46,024 bases of DNA from Planctomycetota bacterium (GCA_002705055.1 PAHY01000049.1:1-46024), one strand, 5' to 3'. Positions 15,643 to 23,152 are shown, numbered from the stretch's first letter. Notes: a model not told the origin generated them from the sequence alone. Made by a program: numbers and translations.

Positions 15643-17697
15643 ATGTCCGCCTGCTTCCGCACCCTGTGGCCTCTGATGCTCAGCCTGCTCCTCGCGGCGT
15701 CTGCGCGCGCGCAGACGCAAGAGGACGCGCCGGTCCATCTGTTCATCCTGTCTGGCCAATCGAACATGGCCGGCCTGGATCCGGACATCAGCTTCACGCC
15801 GGCGGTCGTCGATGCCCTCGGCGCCGAGCAGGTCGTGGTGGTCAAGGACGCCCACGGCGGCCAGCCCATCCGGCGCTGGTTCAAGGGCTGGAGCTCGGCC
15901 GACGGAGAGAGCCCGGAGACGACCGGCGATCTCTACGACCGGCTCATGACCAAGGTCGACGAGGCGATCGCGGGCAAGACGCTGGCCTCCGTCACCTTCG
16001 TCTGGATGCAGGGCGAGCGCGACGCGCGCGAGCAGCACGGCGAGGTCTACGCGGCCAGCCTGCAGGGCGTGGTCGACCAGGTCTCGGCCGACTTAGGCCG
16101 CGAGGACGTGAACTGCGTCATCGGTCGCCTCAGCGATTTCGACATGGACAACCGGCGCTACCCGCACTGGACGCGGGTGCGCGAGGCGCAGACCTCGCTC
16201 GCGGATGCGCACGCGCGCTACGCCTGGGTCGACACCGACGATCTGAACGACGGCGTCAACAAGGCGGGCAAGGAGATCGCCAACGACCTGCACCTGTCGG
16301 TCGACGGCTACCGCGTGCTGGGAGAGCGCTTCGCGCAGGCCGCCATCTCACTGGTGCGCCAGGCCGACCGTCCGCACATCGTGCTGGTCATGGCCGACGA
16401 CCACGGCTGGGGCGACACCGGCTACAACGGCCACCCCTTCGTGCAGACGCCCACGCTCGACGCGATGGCAGCCGAGGCCTTCGTTTTCGATCGCTTCTAT
16501 GCGGCCGCCCCGGTCTGCTCGCCGACGCGCGCGTCCGTCCTGACGGGCCGCACGCCGGTGCGCACCAACGTGCCCAACCACGGCCGCTACCTGCGCCCCC
16601 ACGAGCAGACGATTGCCGAGACGCTGAAGGCAGCTGGCTACGTGACCGGCATCTTCGGCAAGTTTCACGTCGGCTCGGCCCAGCCGAACTCGCCGTGCAA
16701 CCCCTCGGCGATGGGCTTCGACGAGTGGTGCATCGGCCTCAACTTCTTCGACAACGACCCCTACCTCAGCCGCAATGGCGTGATCGAACAACGGGAAGGC
16801 CGCGGCTCCGAGGTGCTGGTGGACGACACGCTGGCCTTCCTACACAAGCACAAGGACGGCGCCGCGCCCATGTTCGCGGTGGTGTGGTTCCCCTCGCCCC
16901 ACGACCCGCACGACGAGCTGCCCGACGGGCCCAGCCTTTACGACGGCCAGCAGGCGGCGGGCTACTTCCGCGAGATCACCCTGCTCGACCAGCAGCTGGG
17001 CCGGCTGCGCCAAGAGCTGCGCGCGATGGGGATCGCCGACAACACGCTGCTTTGGTATTGCAGCGACAACGGAGGGCTGGTCGCCGCCAGCTCGGGCGGG
17101 CGCGCGCGCAAGGGCAGCGTCTACGAAGGCGGGCTGCGCGTGCCGGCCATCCTGGAGTGGCCCGCCCGCGGCCTACGCGGCCGCACGTCGACGCCGGCGT
17201 GCACGACCGACATCTACCCCACTCTGCTGTCGCTGATCGGAGAGCCGCTGCACGCGCCCCACCCGCTCGACGGCATGGACATCAGCCCCACCTTCCAGGG
17301 TGCGGACACGCGCGAGAAGCCCATGGGCTTCTGGCACAAGTTCCAAGGCGGCCAGGCCACCTGGAGCGACCGCATCCTGAAGTCGATTCAGGAGAAACAG
17401 CTCGCCGGAGAACCCACGCCGCACGACCCGGCGCGGCTCGCCAAAGACGCCGAGGAATTCCCGCAAATCCCCGAAGACTCCACCCAAGGCCACGCCGCCT
17501 GGACCGACTGGCCGTGGAAGCTGCACCGCATCAACGGCGACCGCTATGAGCTCTACCACCTCGTCGATGATCCGATGGAGAGTCAGGACCTCTCCGCGGT
17601 TGCTGCCCACCAGGAACGCTTGGCCGCGATGCAAGCCGCCCTCGACGCATGGATGCGCAGCGTCGTACGCAGCTTGAACGGCGCGGACTACAACTGA
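15643..17697 (+). CDS. Bifunctional SGNH esterase - sulfatase fusion
   Basis: A 684-residue exported protein with a signal peptide ending near ASARAQT (residue 24). The first domain (about 30-240) is an SGNH/SASA-type carbohydrate esterase: nucleophile Ser40 in GQSNMAGLD, WMQGERDA, and catalytic Asp215/His217 in DLHLSVDGYRVLG. The second domain (about 245-680) is a type I sulfatase: metal Asp pair in MADDHGWGDTGYNGHPF, formylglycine site Cys292 in CSPTRASVLTGR, GKFHVG, PHDPHDE, and Asp/Asn ligands in CSDNGG followed by RKGSVYEGGLRVP. Cys292 would need a formylglycine-generating enzyme or anaerobic maturase encoded elsewhere. One chain could remove both acetyl and sulfate groups from a marine-type polysaccharide. 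Both catalytic centres look intact. Confidence 0.92.
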   Translation: MSACFRTLWPLMLSLLLAASARAQTQEDAPVHLFILSGQSNMAGLDPDISFTPAVVDALGAEQVVVVKDAHGGQPIRRWFKGWSSADGESPETTGDLYDRLMTKVDEAIAGKTLASVTFVWMQGERDAREQHGEVYAASLQGVVDQVSADLGREDVNCVIGRLSDFDMDNRRYPHWTRVREAQTSLADAHARYAWVDTDDLNDGVNKAGKEIANDLHLSVDGYRVLGERFAQAAISLVRQADRPHIVLVMADDHGWGDTGYNGHPFVQTPTLDAMAAEAFVFDRFYAAAPVCSPTRASVLTGRTPVRTNVPNHGRYLRPHEQTIAETLKAAGYVTGIFGKFHVGSAQPNSPCNPSAMGFDEWCIGLNFFDNDPYLSRNGVIEQREGRGSEVLVDDTLAFLHKHKDGAAPMFAVVWFPSPHDPHDELPDGPSLYDGQQAAGYFREITLLDQQLGRLRQELRAMGIADNTLLWYCSDNGGLVAASSGGRARKGSVYEGGLRVPAILEWPARGLRGRTSTPACTTDIYPTLLSLIGEPLHAPHPLDGMDISPTFQGADTREKPMGFWHKFQGGQATWSDRILKSIQEKQLAGEPTPHDPARLAKDAEEFPQIPEDSTQGHAAWTDWPWKLHRINGDRYELYHLVDDPMESQDLSAVAAHQERLAAMQAALDAWMRSVVRSLNGADYN

Positions 17698-17719
17698 GCC
17701 CGTCTCGCCGGTGAAGAAG

Positions 17720-17765
<46 letters not shown>

Positions 17766-18078
17766 GCCTGAGAACGCCCTGACGGAGCTACAGCGTAACC
17801 TGTTTTCTGTAAGGGACTTCTGCATTCTAGCGAGCCGCTGCAAGGGTGCAACTGTCGCACCCAGTCGCGTGCTGTCGCGTGGATTCTCGCGCCGTCGCGC
17901 GGGAAGCGTGGATTCGTCCACGCCACGCCCTACCGCCGGGCACCCGGATTGAACGGCCCACAAACCCGATCTCTCCACCGCCAAGGGCTCACCGCTTGAT
18001 TCCCGTCGAGTCCTCTCTTTTGGAGAGCTCGGTGCCGAATGAGCACGTTTAGGCCATCGACCATTCCCGCCCGAGCGC
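17766..18078. other. Island left end: hairpins and GTCGCG repeats, no gene
   Basis: A gene-free 313-base stretch between attL and the nuclease stop. It holds a hairpin GGGTGC-(7 nt)-GCACCC at 17844-17862. GTCGCG is repeated three times within about 40 bases after it. A perfect 7-bp hairpin with a TTCG loop follows at 17906-17923 (GCGTGGA/TCCACGC). The last could terminate the minus-strand island operon. The clustered repeats could be integrase arm sites, but this is inference. Confidence 0.5.
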
Positions 18079-20088
18079 TTACTTCAGGGCCCTGTTGATC
18101 GTCGTGACCAATGTCACCCACTGCTTCCTTTCCTCGCCAGTCAAGTCGGATGCCTCATGCTCCCGCGCCCACCGCAGGAATGCCTTGGCAAGCCTGTATT
18201 TCGAGAAGTCTGCAATCTCGTCGGCAAAGACATCAACTAGCGGACGAGTCTCCTGCGCCGCGGCTTTCGCCGCAACATCCCAGCCAAGGTCGTCTAGCGC
18301 AACCTTGACCAGGGTCTCACGGAGCAAATCTTCAATCTCCGGCTTTCCGACCTTGCCCAGGTAGGAGTCCTTCGTTCGAAGTATTTTCTTGTTGCCAAGG
18401 GTGTGGACGAGGGTGTCCTGCTGCGCCGCCTGGTCGCCTGCCACATCTGAGTCGAGCAAAGCGGCGACTTTCAACTTGTGCGCGTGGAGGATCGTTGCGT
18501 AATAGACAACCTTACCTGCGCTGTTCGCGAAGACCAGGGCAATCCTCTCGTCCAGGGTCGCTTCCCCAGAAGCCCGGAGGAGCTGCGCGACGGCCTCCAC
18601 ATACCAATAATCTGTCAGCCCCTCCAGAACCAAGTTCCTTGTCTGTGCGAACAAACTCTGCGCTAAATCGTAGCCGAGGGCTTCCTGTAAAGGGAGCAAA
18701 GCTGCAGGATCTCCTGACGACAAGCTGCCATGAACTTTGGTTCCGCCCTCTCGCTCCATCATGTCCACAACGCGAACGATGTCCAATTCGTCAGGGCCGA
18801 CCAGGAAGGGAGAATGCGTCGTGTAGATGGTCTGGTTCTTCTTCGCGAGCCGTGAGATCGTCTCACGAAAATCCCGCTGCTTAAGACCGTGGAGGTTAAG
18901 CCCGGGCTCATCGAGCAAAAGAACTGAGTTCTCGTGCTTACCCGCAGCCTCGGCAAAAAAGACTACAAAGAAGGAAACCAGCCATTGGAATCCCTCAGAA
19001 CGCTGGTCGAGCTCGATCTCTACTCCCAATTCATCTTCGACCACGACTTTGAGGTACTGCCCGTCGGCCTTTATCTTGAGCTTGCTAGCCTCAACGCGAT
19101 TTGGGTCGGGATTCCAAACGGAGACGATTTGTTTTGTCAAGTCAACGCTCGCCGAGTTCAGCTGATAGTCTCGCGAGTCAAGCTTGTCTTGATATTCTCT
19201 TAGCGCATCTTTATCGCTGGCATTGGGCTTTGCGGCGTTTCCAAGATCGGCAAGATCTTCGGCAGAGAATCCAAGCAGCTTGAGTAGACACAGGTTGCCA
19301 TAGTCATACTGCTCGTCATCAAGCACACCGCTCTCTTCACGCTCTGCAAGGTGCTCCAAATGGATGCGCGGGCGAACACGAAAGTAATTATTGAACAGCA
19401 CAAACACCGGAAGGCGCGTGTTCAGGCTTTCAAGGACAACATTGCGCTCCTCGTGAATACCACACAGTTTCGACAGACGGTCGTACCGGCCTTCCTCAGT
19501 CGCGTTCGCCTCGTCGATTAGCGGCAGCGCATTCTCAAGCCACTCCTTAAGTGCTGCCCCACATTCTCCTTCGACGGGAGTCTTGTCTCCCCAGTTGCTC
19601 GAAAGCTCGTCGAGCTGCTCACTGAGCAAGGGGTCGTCCTCCTCTTTTTGCTTGTCTATGTGCGCACAGAGGCGCTTGAGATCCTTAGATAGAGAGCCAT
19701 AAGTGGGCACAGTCGGGCCTCCTTGGAGTCGGTGCCAAGCCTTGTTATCGAGCTTTCGACCGAATACATAGGTGCATTCCTCATAGCCTTCTGGAAGCCC
19801 CTTCAGGTCTTCGGGCTCCAGCGAAAAGTGACCCTCTACTACCGTTACGTTCGAAGGGCTAACGGAGCCACGCCCTATGTCCTTGTTGTACTCGGACCGA
19901 GGGTAGTCCCGAAGCGGATCGAATCCCCCAACTCCTGATGGCGCATTCAACTGCTGAAGTGCCTGAAGAATCACTGTCTTGCCCGCTTCGTTCGGTCCGA
20001 CCAGGATCGTCTTGCCGCTTTCGACCTCAAACTCCCCAGTATCCCGGATGCTTCGGTACATCCGCACCCGCGCTTTGCAAAGCCTCAT
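18079..20088 (-). CDS. OLD-family ATPase-TOPRIM nuclease (island cargo)
   Basis: A 669-residue cytoplasmic protein. The N-terminal ABC/SMC-like ATPase has Walker A GPNEAGKT (31-38), a signature-like RSEGFQW (363-369), Walker B SVLLLDEPG (388-396) and an H-loop YTTHS (422-426), with a helical insert between. The C-terminal TOPRIM domain carries LVLEGLTD (Glu489, Asp493), DSD (Asp546, Asp548) and a later Lys/Glu segment GKPEIEDLL. This is the overcoming-lysogenization-defect (OLD) nuclease arrangement, also seen in GajA of Gabija. No UvrD-like GajB lies next to it; the partner is a TIR protein upstream. Its ATG overlaps the stop of a small upstream frame (ATGA). All key motifs look intact, suggesting an active antiphage nuclease or sensor. 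Confidence 0.9.
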   Translation of the reverse strand: MRLCKARVRMYRSIRDTGEFEVESGKTILVGPNEAGKTVILQALQQLNAPSGVGGFDPLRDYPRSEYNKDIGRGSVSPSNVTVVEGHFSLEPEDLKGLPEGYEECTYVFGRKLDNKAWHRLQGGPTVPTYGSLSKDLKRLCAHIDKQKEEDDPLLSEQLDELSSNWGDKTPVEGECGAALKEWLENALPLIDEANATEEGRYDRLSKLCGIHEERNVVLESLNTRLPVFVLFNNYFRVRPRIHLEHLAEREESGVLDDEQYDYGNLCLLKLLGFSAEDLADLGNAAKPNASDKDALREYQDKLDSRDYQLNSASVDLTKQIVSVWNPDPNRVEASKLKIKADGQYLKVVVEDELGVEIELDQRSEGFQWLVSFFVVFFAEAAGKHENSVLLLDEPGLNLHGLKQRDFRETISRLAKKNQTIYTTHSPFLVGPDELDIVRVVDMMEREGGTKVHGSLSSGDPAALLPLQEALGYDLAQSLFAQTRNLVLEGLTDYWYVEAVAQLLRASGEATLDERIALVFANSAGKVVYYATILHAHKLKVAALLDSDVAGDQAAQQDTLVHTLGNKKILRTKDSYLGKVGKPEIEDLLRETLVKVALDDLGWDVAAKAAAQETRPLVDVFADEIADFSKYRLAKAFLRWAREHEASDLTGEERKQWVTLVTTINRALK

Positions 20089-20375
20089 TTGTGAAAGCTC
20101 CCTGTTGTTTGGTGATAACGAGTCCCCATGGCCGCTAGCTTAACGTCTCTGCCGTTCTGGCAACGAACCAAGCGCTTCCAGCCCAACGAAGGAATGGGCT
20201 TTGCAATGCCATTCGCGCGCAACGTGGCCCCCGCTTTTCGGCCGCCAATATCTGTGGGCTTTCCGGATTTGGCCCGCTTCTCTACCTCAGGAGGAGATTT
20301 TCTCCCGACGACCAACTGGAGGCACAGGTACGCAAGCAGTGAACCGCAACGAGCCATTCGACCAATGCCTGCCAT
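20085..20375 (-). CDS. Possible small protein between TIR and OLD genes
   Basis: A 96-codon frame begins 15 bases after the TIR stop, and its TGA overlaps the OLD ATG (ATGA), as in translationally coupled operons. The product is basic with one weakly hydrophobic N-terminal stretch (CGSLLAYLCLQLVVG). It has no recognisable domain and no Shine-Dalgarno. The alternative is a 301-base non-coding gap. The coupling geometry is the only positive argument. Confidence 0.3.
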   Translation of the reverse strand: MAGIGRMARCGSLLAYLCLQLVVGRKSPPEVEKRAKSGKPTDIGGRKAGATLRANGIAKPIPSLGWKRLVRCQNGRDVKLAAMGTRYHQTTGSFHK

Positions 20376-20389
20376 GATGCGATGCTGGA

Positions 20390-20974
20390 CTACTCCGTCC
20401 AGTCCCCCCACCCACAGTCTTCGCATTCGATCATCATCACGGTCATTCGGTCATCGGACGCGATACTCCGCTTCAGGCTCGAACCCGTACATGCGGGACA
20501 GACTATATAAGGGAAAGGGTCCCCTCCACTGCTCTCTTTCATCATGTGATTGAGCTTTGCCTGGAGAAGTCTCGCGACCTCCACGTCGCCTTGGGTGCCA
20601 ACAATTTGACCAACAACGTCCTCGAGCGACGTATCGGGCGAAAGGACGAAGCCACGGTAGTCTGCCACCAGAACCGGGAATGGCGCGTCATCAAGCCCGA
20701 CGGGCACCACCCTCAGGCCGTCGTCACGAATCTTCCGTTGAATGAACGCCCGATACTCGGCACCAACCCAAGCTGACTGGCGTGCGGACACAGACCAAAG
20801 GAGCACAAAGACAGTGGCGCCCTCAATACCATCCTCAATACCTCCAGTGATTGAGTCACCAGGCCGAAGGTCCCATTCATCGAACCAAACATCCGCCCCC
20901 TGGCCGACCAACAGCTGTGCAATAAGGCGGGCGTTTGCTTTATCAGCCTTGTTGTGACTAATGAAAACCTTCAT
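20390..20974 (-). CDS. TIR-domain protein with C-terminal zinc ribbon
   Basis: A 194-residue cytoplasmic protein. Residues 1-125 are a TIR_2-like domain: beta-A MKVFISHNKAD, BB-loop FDEWDLRPGDSI (31-42), and SARQSAWVGAEY with the putative NADase catalytic Glu73. The C-terminus has two CxxC pairs (Cys159/Cys162 and Cys184/Cys187), forming a probable zinc ribbon (CPAC...CEDC). TIR domains of bacterial defence proteins cleave NAD or make cyclic ADP-ribose signals on infection. The start is placed at the ATG just before beta-A, 25 bases after the HTH gene stop; the frame is open slightly further upstream. It lies in an operon with the OLD nuclease. The zinc ribbon might sense nucleic acid or mediate partner binding (inference). 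Confidence 0.85.
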   Translation of the reverse strand: MKVFISHNKADKANARLIAQLLVGQGADVWFDEWDLRPGDSITGGIEDGIEGATVFVLLWSVSARQSAWVGAEYRAFIQRKIRDDGLRVVPVGLDDAPFPVLVADYRGFVLSPDTSLEDVVGQIVGTQGDVEVARLLQAKLNHMMKESSGGDPFPYIVCPACTGSSLKRSIASDDRMTVMMIECEDCGWGDWTE

Positions 20975-20999
20975 TCTGCCGACTTGGGTGCCCTGCCTT

Positions 21000-21428
21000 C
21001 TATGAACGCGCCGCGACCTCATCTGGAGAGAGAGCGCGTAGCTCGAGGACTTCCCGCTTCCAGTGCATTCGCGGCTCGGTCCTACCAGTCTCCCATCCGT
21101 TTACGGACCCAAGAGAGACCCCGAGAATCGCCGCCAGCTCCCCCTGAGTGAGCCCAAGCTTTCGCCGAGTACTGCGCACAGTGTCCTTGCGCCACTTAAC
21201 CGGCAACTCGGGAACAGAGCCTTCGGTACCTACCTTGCGCGAAACCGACTTTGCCAGGGACCTGAGTTCACGACGAAGGTCAGCAATCTCACGCTTCTGG
21301 GCTGAGATCGTCTTACGAGCTTGAACGAGTTCTTTGGATAGCGGCCCCACTTGGGCCCTCACCTCCTTCCGGGCGAGCCGGGCGACTTCAGCTCGAAATG
21401 ACTCTGCAAAAGGGGCTTTGCCTGACAT
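21000..21428 (-). CDS. Coiled-coil HTH (Xre-like) regulator of the island operon
   Basis: A 142-residue protein. Residues 15-65 are a charged coiled coil (FRAEVARLARKEVRAQ, REIADLRRELRSLAK). The C-terminal half has a helix-turn-helix: RKLGLTQGELAAILGVS, then SVNGWETGRTEPR, as in Xre/Cro-type domains. It is the first gene of the minus-strand island operon and probably represses it, as regulators of defence modules often do. A TAGGAT box sits six bases before its ATG, so it is likely leaderless. Similar coiled-coil-plus-HTH proteins occur in planctomycetes, so it may be a general chromosomal type recruited here. Confidence 0.82.
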   Translation of the reverse strand: MSGKAPFAESFRAEVARLARKEVRAQVGPLSKELVQARKTISAQKREIADLRRELRSLAKSVSRKVGTEGSVPELPVKWRKDTVRSTRRKLGLTQGELAAILGVSLGSVNGWETGRTEPRMHWKREVLELRALSPDEVAARS

Positions 21429-21434
21429 GCCAAC

Positions 21435-21440
21435 ATCCTA
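21435..21440 (-). promoter_or_regulatory. Putative -10 box of the island operon
   Basis: Minus-strand TAGGAT lies 6 nt before the HTH start at 21428. Just upstream on the minus strand is AAGTGCAGTATCAAGTAG, with two AAGT words that might serve as a regulator site. Confidence 0.4.
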
Positions 21441-21598
21441 CTTGATACTGCACTTGGAAGCGGAGCTGGCGCTGCCCATCAGCTATTGAACACGATCTGC
21501 GGATTCTCCATGGAAACACTGCAACAGTTCGGCGCTGATGCAAACGGACCATTAGGAGGCGACACTTCGCTGTCAGATACTGATTGAGTCCCACCACG

Positions 21599-21766
21599 AT
21601 GGGCACCCCCCTTCTTCCATGCCACGCGCTCACACTTGCGGCCATCGCTTGGCTAGTCAACTTCACCGGGCAGTATCTTGCCCGAATGCGGTGGCGGCGG
21701 GAATGCGACGCCGGATACAAGCGCCTGCTAGACGCGCTGCGTTACGGGGATAGCGACTTGGCCTAG
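21599..21766 (+). CDS. Possible small single-TM protein in the island
   Basis: A 55-codon frame with a hydrophobic stretch (CHALTLAAIAWLVNF), then a basic, soluble tail (RMRWRRECDAGYKRLLDALRYG). This is a plausible N-in/C-out or reverse membrane peptide. There is no Shine-Dalgarno and no -10 box at the usual spacing, and no family is recognised. It may be spurious. Confidence 0.22.
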   Translation: MGTPLLPCHALTLAAIAWLVNFTGQYLARMRWRRECDAGYKRLLDALRYGDSDLA

Positions 21767-21817
21767 GATTGCGCACTCTGAAGTCACGCAGTGCCCCTAG
21801 ACACTCATCGAGAATCG

Positions 21818-21891
21818 CGGGCCCGCCAGGACTCGAACCTGCGACCTATCGATTAGGAACCGGCCGCTCCAACCTGCTGGGCTACGGGCGC
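21818..21891 (-). pseudogene. Degenerate tRNA-Arg(CCT)-like sequence
   Basis: On the minus strand a 74-nt sequence has full tRNA layout: 7-bp acceptor, D arm, anticodon loop TTCCTAA (CCT, Arg), variable loop, and T loop TTCGAGT. Pairing defects are visible in the acceptor (C-C), D stem (C-A), anticodon stem (C-A plus two G-T) and T stem (G-G). No CCA is encoded. It is most likely a decayed tRNA carried in the island, or a deliberately odd tRNA-like RNA. Confidence 0.6.
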
Positions 21892-22159
21892 CTCTTCTCC
21901 ACTCAAACAGGCGGAGAGTGCCCATTCAGGGGCCGTAGTTTAGCCACTACCACGCTCCCCCAAAACAGCCCGAGCTCCAGAAGTGCCGATTCACAAAGCG
22001 CCCCCTGATTCGCTGATGTTTGATCCGGAAATTTCCAGGCCAACTTGCCAACCTCTCCCCCAGTGCTAGTCTGCCCATGAAACCCCCAAACGAGGTTTCA
22101 GCCGTCAGCGCTTGAAACACAGCCTGGCGTCACCTCAAGTGAATAGCACCACCCGCAAT

Positions 22160-22177
22160 CCCTGGTCGCCACCAGGG
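22160..22177. other. Perfect stem-loop in the island
   Basis: CCCTGGT and ACCAGGG pair over 7 bp around a CGCC loop. No T-tract follows on either strand, so it is not an obvious terminator. Confidence 0.5.
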
Positions 22178-22309
22178 CAAGGGAGCAGAGTTCACCGCCT
22201 GCTGAGGTGCTGCTCGTAGCGCTGAGTGCGTCGAGAGGCGCTTGCTCAGAGCGAGAGAGGCTTGAGCGTCCAAAGCGTTCGTTCGCAGTTCAGGACATAG
22301 GAGGTCCAT

Positions 22310-22414
22310 ATGCGTGCCCGGGATCGGTTCCGAGGGCGCATCGCCCTCCCACGTGCTTCATCGAACGCCGACCTTCACGCCGATTCGCGTTCATGCAAGT
22401 GTTGCCGGCAATGA
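22310..22414 (+). CDS. Possible 34-residue Arg/Cys-rich peptide with strong RBS
   Basis: AGGAGGT at 22299-22305 lies four bases before an ATG opening a 34-codon frame ending TGA at 22414. The peptide is Arg-rich at the start (MRARDRFRGR) and ends in a CKCC cluster. A consensus Shine-Dalgarno is rare in this window, which makes the frame notable, but nothing else supports expression and no family is recognised. Confidence 0.3.
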   Translation: MRARDRFRGRIALPRASSNADLHADSRSCKCCRQ

Positions 22415-22473
22415 AGCCCGCGAAATTAACGCTACGTCCACTGCTTCGAATCTAGGAAGTTGGCTCAAGCGAA

Positions 22474-22552
<79 letters not shown>

Positions 22553-22651
22553 AACCGATTTCCGTGGATGGGCGACCTGAAAGGGGTGATCGCCGATCGA
22601 GCCGCATAGTCTAGCAGCGCTCGCGGGCGCGGCTAGAGGGCGGCGCGAGCC

Positions 22652-23152
22652 TTATTCGGTGTCGTCCGAATAGTGATAGACCCCGCGCTGGCCGGGGGTC
22701 TCTTCGACGGCCAGGGCCATCCGGTGAATGTGCAGGCTGGGAAACTTGTCCCGCAGCCGCTTCAACATCTCGCGGCCGATCCAGGCCGACAGGTTCTCGG
22801 CCGAGGTGTTGTTGATCGGCAGCACGATGCAATCCCCCGCCGGCGCGGCGTAGTAGCTGTCGCGGTAGCGGACCTCCATCACCCCGTCCTCGCGCACGGC
22901 GTGGGTCAGCACCGGGTGCGCGCCGGGGATGATCCAGTGCTCGTCCAGTTCGTCGCACAGATCCCGCACCACCGGCTTGACCTGGATGAAGTCGAGCACC
23001 AGCCCGTGCTCGTCCAGCCCGGCCTCGAGCTCGAGCGTGACCCGGTAGTTGTGGCCGTGCAGCCGCTCCTGGCTTCCGTCCGGGAAGATCAGAAAGTGCG
23101 CGACGGAGAACTTCAGGTACTCCTTATCAACCGAGATGGACCAGCGCTCCAT
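22652..23152 (-). CDS. 6-pyruvoyl-tetrahydropterin synthase/QueD family, PTPS-III-like motif
   Basis: A 166-residue cytoplasmic T-fold enzyme. Zinc ligands are His19 (SVAHFL) and His32/His34 (LHGHNY); the C-terminal AVEETPG holds the substrate-binding Glu. QueD makes 6-carboxytetrahydropterin for queuosine, using a Cys in CxxxHGH. Here there is no such Cys, and the sequence reads E-R-L-HGH (Glu29), the ExxHGH pattern described for PTPS-III proteins that can replace FolB in folate synthesis. The start is the ATG at 23152; an in-frame TTG lies nine bases upstream. It follows pyrK by 15 bases and is probably co-transcribed. Family is sure, exact reaction is not. Confidence 0.85.
   Translation of the reverse strand: MERWSISVDKEYLKFSVAHFLIFPDGSQERLHGHNYRVTLELEAGLDEHGLVLDFIQVKPVVRDLCDELDEHWIIPGAHPVLTHAVREDGVMEVRYRDSYYAAPAGDCIVLPINNTSAENLSAWIGREMLKRLRDKFPSLHIHRMALAVEETPGQRGVYHYSDDTE

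Larger units (their letters stand above)
21892..22473. other. Island right end: structured, largely gene-free region
   Basis: About 580 bases without a recognisable gene. It contains a perfect 7-bp hairpin CCCTGGT-CGCC-ACCAGGG at 22160-22177. A GAAACC/GGTTTC inverted repeat lies near 22079-22100, and a bulged CGCTGAG/CTCAGAGCG pairing near 22224-22251. A strong Shine-Dalgarno lies before a 34-codon frame at 22310. I looked by eye for tmRNA, RNase P RNA and SRP RNA consensus words and found none. Confidence 0.45.

Noticed and set aside
20128..20553. Plus-strand 141-codon frame across the TIR-OLD gap
   Set aside because: Antisense to the TIR 3' end, low-complexity Ser/Arg/Pro content, no start signals.
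18079..21428. Known Gabija, Thoeris or PARIS system
   Set aside because: No UvrD-like GajB, no ThsA, and no separate DUF4435-type TOPRIM partner lie nearby; the ATPase and TOPRIM domains are in one chain and the partner is a TIR protein.
21769..22008. 79-codon plus-strand frame over the tRNA-Arg-like sequence
   Set aside because: Its only distinctive residues come from translating a tRNA; this is a common false gene.
21892..22473. tmRNA, RNase P RNA or SRP RNA
   Set aside because: Searching by eye on both strands for their conserved words found none.
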